Source of the DNA: Piromyces finnis
Taxonomy: Eukaryota > Neocallimastigomycota > Neocallimastigomycetes > Neocallimastigales > Neocallimastigaceae
DNA: 64,000 nucleotides
NCBI GenBank assembly: GCA_002104945.1
Contig: MCFH01000035.1
Location: forward strand, 496,001 to 560,000
Reading direction: 5' to 3'
Positions 11,184 through 22,866 of this stretch are shown in pieces; positions within the stretch are counted from its first letter, which is position 1, and each line of letters opens with the position of its first letter. A model generated the notes under the pieces. That model saw only the letters and a program-made list of their open reading frames with translations. It did no database searches and was not told the DNA's origin. A program made the translations under genes and the position numbers.

Positions 11184-14100
11184 CAATAGTAATACCCTCT
11201 TGGGAACGTGCCTTCATTTATTTAATAAATGTAGTTTCTCAAGGGGGTCTACTCATGCTCATGGTACTGAGAGAGTAGAAAGAATTAAATCCAAGTATTG
11301 CGCAATGGATGCTTGGTTAGTCTTTAAGGGAAAATTATTAGGACTAAGCTCATGGTACTGAGCGATTAAAAAACATTTTATTCATCGAATTTAAGTATTT
11401 GATGAATAAGTGAATGTTTGATTTTCAGGTAAGTTTGTATAGTATTTAATTAGAAGAGTAATACATTTTGTTGCTGTATTTTTTCTTTTATTCATGTATT
11501 CATGTAGTACTACTCTTCTCTTGTAAGAATCCAATGTAGTCAACTTTAGCATTTGCATTGTATTTTTATATTCATGTAGCTATTGTTGTATTGTTTCTTG
11601 TAAGAGACTGATTCACTCTACATCATGTAAAAATACTATTCACAAGCTTTCTGGTGTCGACATTCTTGATTCAAATTTTTTACCAATTTAAATATTTAAT
11701 GAAAAGTAAAGTCAAACAAGTTTAGTGTCAAAAAGCGAATCGAATTTACTAACAACAAACCAAAACTAGAATTTTTAAAGAAAATTTACAACTAGAATTC
11801 AAAAAAAGAAACTTTAAACAAAGCATCGTAACAATTTTTGTACTATCCAGTACTTTTAAGAAGAGAGAGAGAGACAGATTTTTTTCCATATACGTTATAT
11901 TTATAATTTTTATTAGTATTTATTTTATATTCAATATTTTTTAATTAGAATTAATTATCATGTCAGTCCTTTATATTAAAGATAAGAATTATATCAGACG
12001 TGGTACCCGGTCTTATGGTATCCCCTTAGATGATATTCGCTCCTTCTTTATCCGTGGTATTCGATCATGGTCAGTAAATATGCTATGGGAAAAACTCGAG
12101 GTTATTCTAGAAGATAAATTTAATTCAGTTATTAGTGTTAAATATTTTCAGACTTTCAATGATCACTTTTTCTTAGTCAAGGTTCATGGTTCATCGAAAG
12201 ATTGTATTAAAATCTTACACATGTTAAAGAAGAAACTTTCAGTTACCTCAATTTCCTTTTCAGCTCGTAGTAGAAGGAATCACAAATACACTTTTTCCAC
12301 TCTCAAACGTAAAATTTTAGTTTCTAATAAACATCAACATTCTATTCAACAATCATTTCAACAATCAGTTCAACAATCTCATCAACAATCCGATCTTCAA
12401 CAAGATCTTCAACAAGTTTCCCATCATGAAAATATTCCAGATCTACAGCAAACACAATTTCAATCTCAACATTCAACAATTAATTCTAATAGTTCTATCA
12501 ACTCTGATAACAGTTCAATAGTTGATAGTTCTTCAGTTTCACAGCCATCTAGTAATAGTTCTACTTATTCCTCTGATGCATCATCCATTAATAACGATGG
12601 CTTTAATAATAATAATAATAGCAACGATTCTTCCTCATCCTCATCCAACAAGCCTGATAACTTTTCTTTTTGTCTTAGTTGGAACACCAATGGGTGGAAT
12701 CACGAAAAGAGAGATAGTATTAGCTATTTCACAGCTATTTTCAAACCATTATTTTTATGTTTCCAAGAAACTGGTAATGGTTCTGGATCGAATACAGATT
12801 ATCTTTGTCGTGTTACTTTGCGAAACTATAGACACTTTTTCAAGAAAGCTGACGAATCAGTTCCGGGAATGAGAGGTTTATATTTAGGTTTTCACAATTC
12901 GTGTCAAGCCTCACTTGAAAACTTCTCTGGAAAGTATATTATTTCTATTTATACTTTTAGTCTCTGGAATAGATTCAAATGCTCGATTGGAAATGTTTAT
13001 ATGCCTCATAGTCATCACAACATCTATGTTGATCATGCAAAGTTAGAAGTTCGCTTGTGGTTACAAACTCATTCATCCCATCCATCGATTCTTGTTGGTG
13101 ATTTTAATATGTCTAAAGTAAAATTATCCAACTGGTTATCAACTAATGGATTAGGAGATTGGGAAATTCTTCCGCTTAGAGGGTCTACTATCTCTTGGAC
13201 TCGAGGTGAACAATCTTCCGACATTGACCATGCTCTTATCAATTCGAAGATGAAAGATCTTATTCACTCAGCATCATTTATAAATAATTTTTATCCTGTA
13301 TCAGACCATAAGCCACTTCTTATTAATGGTAAAATTATTCCTATGGAAGATTTTTCTAATGACTTTAATGTTCCTAAGAAAATTCTGAAATGGGATAGAT
13401 TAAAATGTATTGAGGAAAAGGAATCTATTCTCAGTCATAATAAATTCCAAATTCTTTCAGCAAAATTCAACGATCCTAATGTTTCTACAGATGAACTTTC
13501 CAAAGAGTTTACTTCAACTGCTTTTTCAATTGCAGACGAGCTCAGTATTACCTCAGCAAATAATGTTATAAAGTCTTCATTTCATATTTCACAACAAATT
13601 TTTAATCTTCAAAAAATCAAAATGAAGTTGTATAAGAGATTTAAAAAAGAAAGAATTTATGATATAGATGAATTTATTAAAAGAATTAAAATCTACCGTA
13701 AGCTCATTGATTACATCCACAAAAGATGTAATGAATTTAGGAAGCAAGAATATCTTCATTGGATTAAAACAGGATGTGAGTATATGAAGAGTCATAATCC
13801 TAAGAAGGCCTGGAAATGGATCAAGAAAACTGCAAAAATTGGAAAAGATTCTTTCTTTATTGCTCAACCAATTAAAAATAAAAATGGAGAATTAGTTGTT
13901 GCTACGGAAGAACAACTAGATGTGTGGCATGATCATTTCGAAAAGCTTGCATCAGATCCAAGTGGTGTAAGTCTTGATTTGGAGCATTGGTATGAAGAAC
14001 CAACGAATAAACGTTTTTCACTTCCTATGCTTGATGAGTGGGATATCAACCAAGATATTAGTATTGATGAAGTCAAGTCAGCTATCCTCACTACTCCAAA

Positions 14101-16736
14101 TTATAAAGCATCAGGTCCGGATGGTATTCCAATTGAATTTTACAAAGCATTAATTCCATCAAGTAATGATTCTAATAATGCTACAGATAATAATTCTTCC
14201 GGTAATACTACTTCAGATAATGATGCTCATGGTTTAAATTTTATTCTTAAATTATTCAACCGTATTTGGGATGGAGATTTCCCCAACTCATGGAATGAAT
14301 CCATTATTGTTTCTATTCCTAAGAAGGGAGATTTGACAGATTGTGATAACTATCGAGGTATATCACTTATCAATAATGGTATTAAGTTGATTTCCAAAAT
14401 TGTCACCACTAGAATCTCAGAATATGGTCTAAAGAATAATTTCATTAGACCTGAACAATTTGGTTTTCGAAAAAAGGAAGAAAGTATTAGTCTTTTCATT
14501 TCAATCCAAGAAATATGCCGTAGACGTCAATTAGATAATAAAGAAACATATTTGGCCTTTTTAGATCTCAGGAAAGCATACGATTCAGTCCCAATCGGTA
14601 ATATTCTCCATAAATTAGATTGTTTAGGAATCCGAGGTAAGAGTTTACAATTCATCAAAAATTTATATTTAACATCTAAGGCTAATGTCAAATTAGATGG
14701 ACAATTCTCGAAATCTTTTGATGTGAAGAAAGGAGTCCGTCAAGGATGCCCACTTTCTCCTATTCTCTTTAATCTCTTTATTAATGATATATTTAAAGAG
14801 TGCGAAAATCTTGGAGTCAGTTTAGGTGACACTCGATGCTGTGGTGGACTTTTTGCAGATGATATAGTTATTTGTGCTCCAACAAGAGGATGCTTAAAAA
14901 AGATGCTTAGAAGAGTTAATGAATGGGCATTGTATAATGAAATGGAATTTGGTATCCAGAAATGTTCAACGATGGTGATTCGTCCTGAATCAATAGAAAA
15001 TCAGAACAAGAGAGATCCAACATTTTACTTAGCAGGACAACCCATTCCAACTACTGATTGTTACAATTATCTTGGTATTCCATTTTTATAAGAATCTGTC
15101 CCTTAAACCAGTTATTAAAACTCTTAATAACAAGGTTTTGAAAGGACTTTTCTCAGTCAGAAAATTCTTAAGAAATCCTAATATTCCTATTCCTTTCAAA
15201 AAGCTAGTACTTAACTCACAAGTGATTAGCAGAGTTTCATACTTTGCACCATTACTTGGATCCAACAAAGCTAGGTCTAGGATTGCTCAGAAGCATGTTA
15301 ACAAAGGAATACGATGGGTTGCCGGAGTTCATAAAGCTGTATCGTTTATATCTTTATACTCTATCTCAAAAGATTTGAATATTCCTCCATTGTCAGCCAA
15401 ATGTGCGTTAGCTCAGGTTAGATGTTTTAACAAATGGAAAAACTCAAATTGTATTATCTCACGCCTTGTCAATTACATTCCTAAATTTAGAAAATACACA
15501 TGGTGCAAATCAAGTAGGACACTTGATAAAAAACTAAAGAAGCATGGAGATATTAAAGCAATTAAAAACTTTTATTGGAAAGATCTCAAAGGGAATTCAA
15601 TCAAAGCGCAATATTATGATGATAATAAATTTATTGAAACTAAAGATTTTATTAAATTATGTTATGAGTACCCAGAGTTTGCCTATGGCTTCTACTGGCT
15701 ATTGAAAGCAAGAAACGGATACAAGTTGGATGCTAGAGTTGCCAAAGCTGCTAAATTTGTTGATCCAGTTTGTCCTAACTACTGTCCATGTTGCAAGTGT
15801 GGAGATCAAAGTATTAAACATTGGTTATTAGATTGTCCAACATTTAGAGATATCCGTATTAAACATTATGATTCCATAGTCCAGCTACTAAATTTTTTCA
15901 GCCAACGTAATTCCAATAGTCCTATCAATAATAATGAAATCAGTAGAGATAGCAATAACATTAATAGTAATAGTAACAATAGTAGTAATAATAATTACAA
16001 TAGTAATAGTAACAATAGTAATAGTAACAATAGTAATAATAGAAATAGTAATAATAACAATAGTAGTTATAGAAATAATAATACTAGTAATGATAGCAAT
16101 AGTGAAGATAATAATTCTAATTTAGATAGTAATTTAGTTAATGATAGTAATAGTTCTAATAATCCGGTGAATATTAATGTGTATGATTATTCTAGTGTGT
16201 GCAGTAAAATATTTAAATTCCTTCTTGGGGGAAGAAGTTTTAACAATATTAATTACAATTCAAGGGAATGGAAAGAACTTTGTAAGCATCAGATTCAATC
16301 TGGTACTAATGAAGGAACACCATTCTTGACGGTAACCGCGGAACTTCTAACCAAAATCATGCCTTTTGATATTGGCCAGCAATGGTCAATGTTCAAAAGG
16401 TTTGAAGCAACATCCAAGAGCGTCAATGCTGAAGAAACAGTAAGACAGGCCAGGAGGGCCAGCGCAACCAATGGAGATCATAATTTTGTTCCATGACAAA
16501 ATTTTGATCTTTGGCTCGGTGTCCCATTGGAAGTCAAATACAATTATTATACTTTAGTATGATAGTGGCTTTCTTACTTTAATTAAAATTACTAGAATAC
16601 ATTATACCCAATTTTTATTCATTTGTGTTTATTTAAACATATTTTTTTTATTTTTATTTTTATTTTTTAATTTTTTATTACATGTATTATAATTTTAATT
16701 AAATTAATAATAAAGTTTATAATATTTGATGCCGTT

Positions 16737-16759
<23 letters not shown>
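11184..16759 (+). mobile_element. LINE copy 2, full-length but frameshifted
   Basis: This is the same family as copy 1, very similar throughout, in the same orientation and separated from it by about 260 bp. It has a single 5' monomer starting at 11195, a 5' UTR, a broken open frame, the same 3' UTR and a poly(A) tail of about 23 bases, between target-site duplications of 20-23 bp. Eleven bases (CAATAGTAATA) lie between the left duplication and the family's usual first base. Gln and Asn/Ser repeat tracts differ in length from copy 1. Confidence 0.95.
11960..16496 (+). pseudogene. LINE polyprotein with one frameshift
   Basis: It corresponds to the intact 1508-residue polyprotein of copy 1. 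The first frame (11960-15091, 1043 residues) covers the N-terminal region, the endonuclease and the reverse transcriptase through the FADD motif and the YLG motif. Near 15084 the sequence has CCATTTTTATAAG where copy 1 has CCATTTGATAAG: one extra base plus a substitution. The rest continues in another frame to 16496 and includes the zinc motif and conserved tail. Apart from this the domains look undamaged. Whether a frameshift product could be made is unknown; simple loss of function is the likelier reading. Confidence 0.92.
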
Positions 16760-16769
<10 letters not shown>

Positions 16770-16782
16770 TTTCTTGTTGAGA
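16760..16782. repeat. Target-site duplication, right copy, LINE copy 2
   Basis: Matches 11161-11183, directly following the poly(A) tail. Confidence 0.92.
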
Positions 16783-17326
16783 GAAGTGTGTAGTGTTATT
16801 TTTATATAATTCATACTTTAAAACTTCTTATACTTTAGATTATCATTTTTGTATATATAAACCTCTATCTTATATTATTGGTACCTTTAATAATTAAAAT
16901 AAATATTTATGTTAATACCATTTAGTCACCACAATTTTTTTTTCAATGTTACTTTTAAAAATTTATTTAAATTTTATATTTAATTAAAATCTTTGTAATA
17001 TAAGAATGTTAAATTTTTTTTTTTTTATTATTATTTTTTTTAATTTTAAAATTCCTTGATTTTGGAATAAACATTTTTTTTTTTTTTTTTAAGAAATTTT
17101 AAAAAAGAAAACAATTTATATTACAAGATATATTAAAACCTATTATTTATAGGAATCATCATAATATATATTGTAAATAAAGAATCTTTTATTAATATTC
17201 ATAAATATTATGTCTGAAAAAAGTAAATTTATTAGAAAGTCAACCATTTTATTTTATATATATTTAAATTACAAATAAATAACAATGACTGATAAATATT
17301 ATTTATAATGTAATTATCTATTTATA
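16783..17326. other. A+T-rich intergenic region
   Basis: Nothing is recognised apart from long T runs. It contains the promoter side of ATG12. A short upstream ATG at 17285 is in frame but closed by TAA after seven codons. Confidence 0.5.
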
Positions 17327-17879
17327 ATGTTTTATAAAGTTATTGTACGTTTTCGGGCTGTTGGTGATGCACCATTATTAAAATCACCTGTATTTAAAGT
17401 TGATGGCAATAAAGAATTTAGTACACTTATAAATGGACTAAAAATTAAACTTAAGCAGTGTTCAAATTTGGTAAGTTTACTTTTTTTTGTCATAATAAAG
17501 TTTTATTCATTTATTTGATATTGTTCGTTAAATATCTATATTTTTAAATTAATAATTAAATATAATTTTACATTTCATTTTTAGCATTTTTATATAAATA
17601 ATAGTTTTTCACCTTCGCCTGACGAAATTATCAACAACTTATATAAAGTAAAATAAAATAAATAAATAAAAGTAAAAATTAAATAAAATAAAAAGAATAG
17701 CTAGTTATATTAATTAATATAGATATATAGATATAATTTAATATATTTACTAAAAAAATAAAATGTTTTTTATCTAAACATTAAATTTATTATTTCTATT
17801 CTGCAAAAAAAAAAAAAAGTGCTTTGGTTCTGGTGGTGAATTACAGGTCAATTATGCTAATATGCCTGCCTATGGTTAA
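17327..17879 (+). CDS. ATG12: Ubiquitin-like autophagy protein Atg12, three exons
   Basis: Exons 17327-17470, 17585-17647 and 17820-17879 join in phase 0 to give 88 residues. Donors are GTAAGT and GTAAAA; both introns end in AG. Atg12 is conjugated to Atg5 by Atg7 and Atg10, and the conjugate with Atg16 promotes Atg8 lipidation on autophagosome membranes. The sequence shows the family core: KVIVRFRAVGDAPLLK in exon 1, FYINNSFSPSPDE in exon 2, and CFGSGGELQVNYANMPAYG ending in the required C-terminal glycine. The length equals the bare ubiquitin fold, as in plant ATG12 and unlike the long N-terminal extension of yeast Atg12. An additional upstream exon cannot be excluded. Exon 3 follows an unusual acceptor tract made only of A. 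Confidence 0.9.
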
Positions 17880-18501
17880 ATGGAATATAAATATTTTTTT
17901 TTTTCATATTTCAATTATTCGTAATATTGAAATTATATACCAAATTTCTTTTATAGAAAAAAAAAAATTAAAAAAATGTTTATTTAAGAACTATATATAT
18001 ATAAAACAACTATCTTATTTTTGTTGTAATTACTTAATATAATAATACATATTTATAAAATTTTATAAAGATTCCAATATATTATAAATATCTATTATAT
18101 ATCAAAAGAATTAAAAGAAGAAAAATAAAAAAGAAACCTTTGAAAATAATCCTTTATATATATTTTAAATAAAAATAACAAAACAACGAACTTATTAATA
18201 TTAGGTTAAATGGATATCTATAGTAATAAAATTAAGTAATCCTAAAATATAACAAATAAAATAATAATATAGTTTTACTAGTATAGAGTATATGGAATAA
18301 TTATTTTTTTTTTTTTTTTGAAAATTTTTTTTTAAATATTAATTAGAGTATAAAAACTGTAAATTTAATTATCCTAAAAATTTTTAATTTTTATCATTCT
18401 TTCTTATTTTATTGTGTGTGTTAACAATAAATATTGAAGATAGAAATATATATATATATAAAAAAAAAAAAGAAGTAGTAAAATAAAATATTGTTAAACA
18501 T
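17880..18501. other. A+T-rich intergenic region
   Basis: No feature recognised. Confidence 0.5.
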
Positions 18502-19335
18502 ATGTATGGAAATGATAAAGATATATTAGAAATAATAAAAAGGAATGATATAACTCTTCTTCAACAATTTATTTTAGAAAATAATATTTCTTTAAATGAT
18601 ATAGATAATTATAATAGTTTTCATATTTTAGCATATGCTATAGAACAAAACGTATCTATTGATATAATTCAAATCATCATTAAACAATGCGAGGGAAAGA
18701 ATATTAGTTACTATGAAAATGAGTTTTATATTGGTATTCAGGATTCTCCTCTTTTTATGGCCATTTCAAAAAATAATTTTAGAGTTGCTTCTCTTTTAAT
18801 AAAAAGAAATCTAGATATTTTTAGTGACAATTTTGAATTCATTTTAAACTATTTACTAGAATATAATTTGTTAAACAAAAAAAATTTGAAATATCTTTTG
18901 ACAGTTGTTTCAGACGCCAATATATGGGATAATTTTATATTGGAGTTAATTTTGTCTTCTATCGATAAGAATACCAAACAGATTGTTGGATTTTTGAAAA
19001 TCATTTTTAATTATTATATTTTTAATAATACTTTTATTTTAAAACTTTTAACAATATATAAAAATAAGAGGTCATTGACGACTTCTCAATTAAGTTCTAT
19101 TATTACTAGTAATAATAACAGAGTTACAGTTAGAGATAATTATTATAAAGAAGCTATTTGCTATGGTGCTGAATCTCTAATTGAAATTTTATTAAAATAT
19201 GATAAAAGAGAACATAATATTCTTTTAAAAAAAATTAATGAATATAAAAAAATAGAGACTATAATGGAAGATGGTTTAAAGGACGAGAGACTTTTTTATG
19301 AGGAATTATTAGGAGGAAGGATGAATTTTTTTTAA
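18502..19335 (+). CDS. Degenerate ankyrin-repeat protein, paralogue A
   Basis: A single-exon protein of 277 residues. Ankyrin-like helix pairs are visible, most clearly SPLFMAISKNNFRVASLLIK at about residues 86-105, and the N-terminal ILEIIKRNDITLLQQFILEN matches the opening of the next gene. The remainder is alpha-helical, rich in Ile, Leu, Asn and Lys, and ends in a basic/acidic tail. No signal peptide or catalytic motif is seen. Order and motifs match the gene at 20134, so the two are tandem paralogues. Large families of such weak ankyrin proteins are common in gut fungi; a protein-binding role is only inferred. Confidence 0.75.
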   Translation: MYGNDKDILEIIKRNDITLLQQFILENNISLNDIDNYNSFHILAYAIEQNVSIDIIQIIIKQCEGKNISYYENEFYIGIQDSPLFMAISKNNFRVASLLIKRNLDIFSDNFEFILNYLLEYNLLNKKNLKYLLTVVSDANIWDNFILELILSSIDKNTKQIVGFLKIIFNYYIFNNTFILKLLTIYKNKRSLTTSQLSSIITSNNNRVTVRDNYYKEAICYGAESLIEILLKYDKREHNILLKKINEYKKIETIMEDGLKDERLFYEELLGGRMNFF

Positions 19336-19584
19336 GTAGAAAATAATAAATACAAACACAATAACTTTTTTAATTCAATAATTAGTTAACATCATCATAT
19401 ATAATGGAATAGAAGATATATATATATTTATTTTTTATTTATTGAATATTAATTATTAAAATTTTGAATAACTCATTAACATCGGAACTTTTATAGAGTA
19501 AAATATGTTTCAAAAAATAATTTTTTTAAATATATATAAAATATATCATATTATTTTATGTTTATATCTTATTTAATATACCTC

Positions 19585-19617
<33 letters not shown>

Positions 19618-20133
19618 TTCATCAATTTCATATTTTATAAATAACTAATTAAATGGATATATAATTTTTTTTATTATGTAAACTATATTTTTTTTAAGTT
19701 TTTTAAAAAGGCATGATTTAGAAAAAAAAATAAAAGCATATATATATATATGTATTTTAAAAAAAAAGGATGTATTTATTATATATTCTTTTTTTTTTAT
19801 TATATATTTTATCTTTTAATAGTGAATACTCATTACCTTTAACCATTTTAATTTTTATCTTATTTTATTAAAGATATACCTTTTTTTTAATACCATTATT
19901 AAAATTCTAACAAATAAGATTTAAGAAAAAAAAAATTAATAAATTAAATGTAGATATAACTTTTGAAAAGTATTCATGAGATTTAAAAAATAAAAAAATA
20001 AATTTGAGATTTGTAAATAGTGTACATTCATTTCATTTATTATTTAAATAAAAAAAAAAAGTTTTTTTTTTTTTAACAAGGTTTTTATTGTTAATAATAA
20101 TATTAATTTATATCAAAATAATCATTGTAATAT
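19336..20133. other. A+T-rich intergenic region with a (TTA)n run near 19585-19618
   Basis: No gene recognised. A TTA microsatellite and long A and T runs occupy it. Confidence 0.5.
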
Positions 20134-21162
20134 ATGAATAAAGCTATGGTTGAAATGGAAAATGATTTTATCACTCTTATTAATAAAAATAATGTAACAG
20201 ATTTAAAAGAGTATTTTAAGGAAAAAAATTTTACTTTAAATGAATTTTATGACTTGATTGAAAAAAACAAACAATCAATAAAACAGTATATAAAAAGTTA
20301 TAATGATGCCTCACATGACATAATAACATTTTTAAAAAAATTTGTGGAAGAAAAGAGAAAAATAATAATTGAAATTTTAAAAAATGATAATTTAACAGAG
20401 CTTAAGCAATATATAATAGAAAATAATATTTCACTAAAAGCCTATAATACCAAAGATTTTGATCTTTTACTTACTTCTATTGAAAATAATGTTTCAATGG
20501 AAGTCATAAATTATATTATTCAACAATGTCAATATACCACTTTTAATTATACTGTAGATAATCGTTCTATAAATATCTTACAAAGAACACCACTATTTTC
20601 AGCTATTATAAAAAACAATTTCCCAATTGCAAAATTACTAATAGACCATGGTGCTGATATTAATAGTAGTAATGGGGATATACTATACTATTTATATTAT
20701 TTAGACTTGATGGAAACAAGAAATTTAAAGTTTATACTAAATCATGGAATAAAATTAGATAATGTTCTTGAATTTATTTCCTTTATGATAAAAGATTCTC
20801 CATATACTATACAAAATATACCAGACCTTTTGAAAGTCATTATATCTCATTATATATATAGTAATTCTCTTATTATGACATTTCTCTTAAAATATAAAAA
20901 CAAAATACCCTTATCTACATATAAAATTCAAGAAGAAATAGAAAATGAGGTAAATAAAGTTATTAAAGATCAATTTTATAGAGAAGCTGTATATTATGAA
21001 TTTGAAGATGGAATTAAATTGTTTCTCGGAAGTGATGTTAGAAATAAAACTGAAATTTTTAATAAAATAAAAGAATATAAAAAATTTGGTACTTATTCCG
21101 AAGAAAATGAAGAAGGAAGTGATAAAGAAGAAGAAGAAAGAGAAGAAATAAATGAGAATTAA
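20134..21162 (+). CDS. Ankyrin-repeat protein, paralogue B
   Basis: A single-exon protein of 342 residues. It has a better preserved ankyrin repeat at about 150-180 (TPLFSAIIKNNFPIAKLLIDHGADIN) and weaker repeats either side. The opening motif of paralogue A occurs twice here (DFITLINKNNVTDLKEYFKEK and IIIEILKNDNLTELKQYIIEN), suggesting an internal duplication that accounts for most of the extra length. The C-terminus is a strongly acidic Glu/Asp tail not found in paralogue A. No transmembrane segment or enzyme motif is visible. Function is unknown; protein-protein interaction is the family's usual role. Confidence 0.8.
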   Translation: MNKAMVEMENDFITLINKNNVTDLKEYFKEKNFTLNEFYDLIEKNKQSIKQYIKSYNDASHDIITFLKKFVEEKRKIIIEILKNDNLTELKQYIIENNISLKAYNTKDFDLLLTSIENNVSMEVINYIIQQCQYTTFNYTVDNRSINILQRTPLFSAIIKNNFPIAKLLIDHGADINSSNGDILYYLYYLDLMETRNLKFILNHGIKLDNVLEFISFMIKDSPYTIQNIPDLLKVIISHYIYSNSLIMTFLLKYKNKIPLSTYKIQEEIENEVNKVIKDQFYREAVYYEFEDGIKLFLGSDVRNKTEIFNKIKEYKKFGTYSEENEEGSDKEEEEREEINEN

Positions 21163-21713
21163 TATAAATACCTGAAATATAATTAGTTATTGAATATGGT
21201 TTAAAGGAAAAACTTTTATAAGAATCATAAACTTTTCTTTTTTTTAAAAAAAATACCCTTTTCAATTGATTAAATATTATTCTTTCTTGTAAAAACTAAA
21301 CATTTTGAACATAGCCAAATATTTATAATAAAATTTGTAAAATTTTAAATTTTAAATTTTAAATTTTAGATTTTAAATTTGAATTTATTAGTACTATATC
21401 AATTCTTTATATATATGTAAATGATTGATGCAAATATTCCCTTTTTTTTTTTAATTATTCATTTAATATAAAATGTTTATTCTAAAGTTTTCGGAAATAA
21501 TCTTAATTTTAGGGTTTTTCTATTCCCACCACCATTTTTATTTTCCTCTACAATACAATTAAAAAATATTTGAAAATTTTGATATTAAAATTAAAAATTT
21601 TGTGGAAAATAGAACTTTATGTTTATTAAAAATAATAATAATAATTTATTGGTTAAAAAGATGTGAGAAAAAATGAATTTGTTTGATGAATGAACCATAA
21701 AATCAAATCAAAA

Positions 21714-21747
<34 letters not shown>

Positions 21748-22866
21748 GATAGATATATAGATATATGAATCAAAGTCTGAAAAAGAATTGCTTAGTAGAA
21801 GCAGTAATATCATTATATTCCTTTTTTTTTTATCTCTATTATATATAAAACAAGTAAAAAAAAAAAAAAAAAAAAACATTTTATTTATTATAATATTTTA
21901 AATATTTTTTTTTCTATTTATATTATTTATAAACTATCTTTTAATTAAATGAACTTTTTTAGTTAATTATTTATTTATATATAGAAATAAAATTTAGAAA
22001 TTTAATTTTTTATTATGAAGAATGAACTAATAAAAACAAACCTTTTATTATTATTATCATTATTATTATGTTACTTTAAAATAAACTTTTTTTTCTCATT
22101 TTTCTTTTTTTTTTTAATAGAAGGTTAATTTTTAATATAATTTATTTACTCATATAATAATACATTCATTTAATTACTTAATATATGATAGTAATTTATT
22201 TAATCTAATATTAATAAATTTATTAAATTAATTTAAAATTCAATAAATAAAAAATAAAAATAAAAAAATTATAATTAAAGATAAAAAGAATAACAATACT
22301 AGAAGAGAAGGGATTTTACTTTGATTTCATTATTATTATTCATATTTTCAATCATTATAATATATTTTAATTAAAGAAAAAAAATAAATATATTCATTAT
22401 TCATCTAATAAAAATAAAGAAGAAAGCAAATCTTTAAATTTTGTTTCATTTGGCTAAATAAATTGATTTAACCAATATATATATAATTATAAGTTTTTTT
22501 TTTCTTTTTTTTTTAAAAAAAAAAAAAATCAATTATAACAGAAAATATCTTTTTAATATAAAATATTTAAAAAGAGAGAAATACACATAGTAAATATTTT
22601 TTATAATTTAGTTATTTCGAAATTTCTTTTAATGATAAATATATCCATTAATAAATAAATTTAGTAGATTGGGTTACATAATTTCTTTATATTATTATTT
22701 GTTTATAAAAAATACTTTTTTTTTTTTAATTCCAAAATTTAAAAAATTGTATATATTTTATCGTATAAATTTTATCTATTAAATTATTCAGCATACTTTA
22801 TAAAGATAACTATTATATAAGAAAAAAAAATAATATCAACTATATATATATATTAATAAGAGAAAG
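21163..22866. other. A+T-rich intergenic region
   Basis: Poly(A), poly(T) and (AT)n tracts; no gene, RNA or element recognised. It includes the upstream region of the Sec7 gene. Confidence 0.5.
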
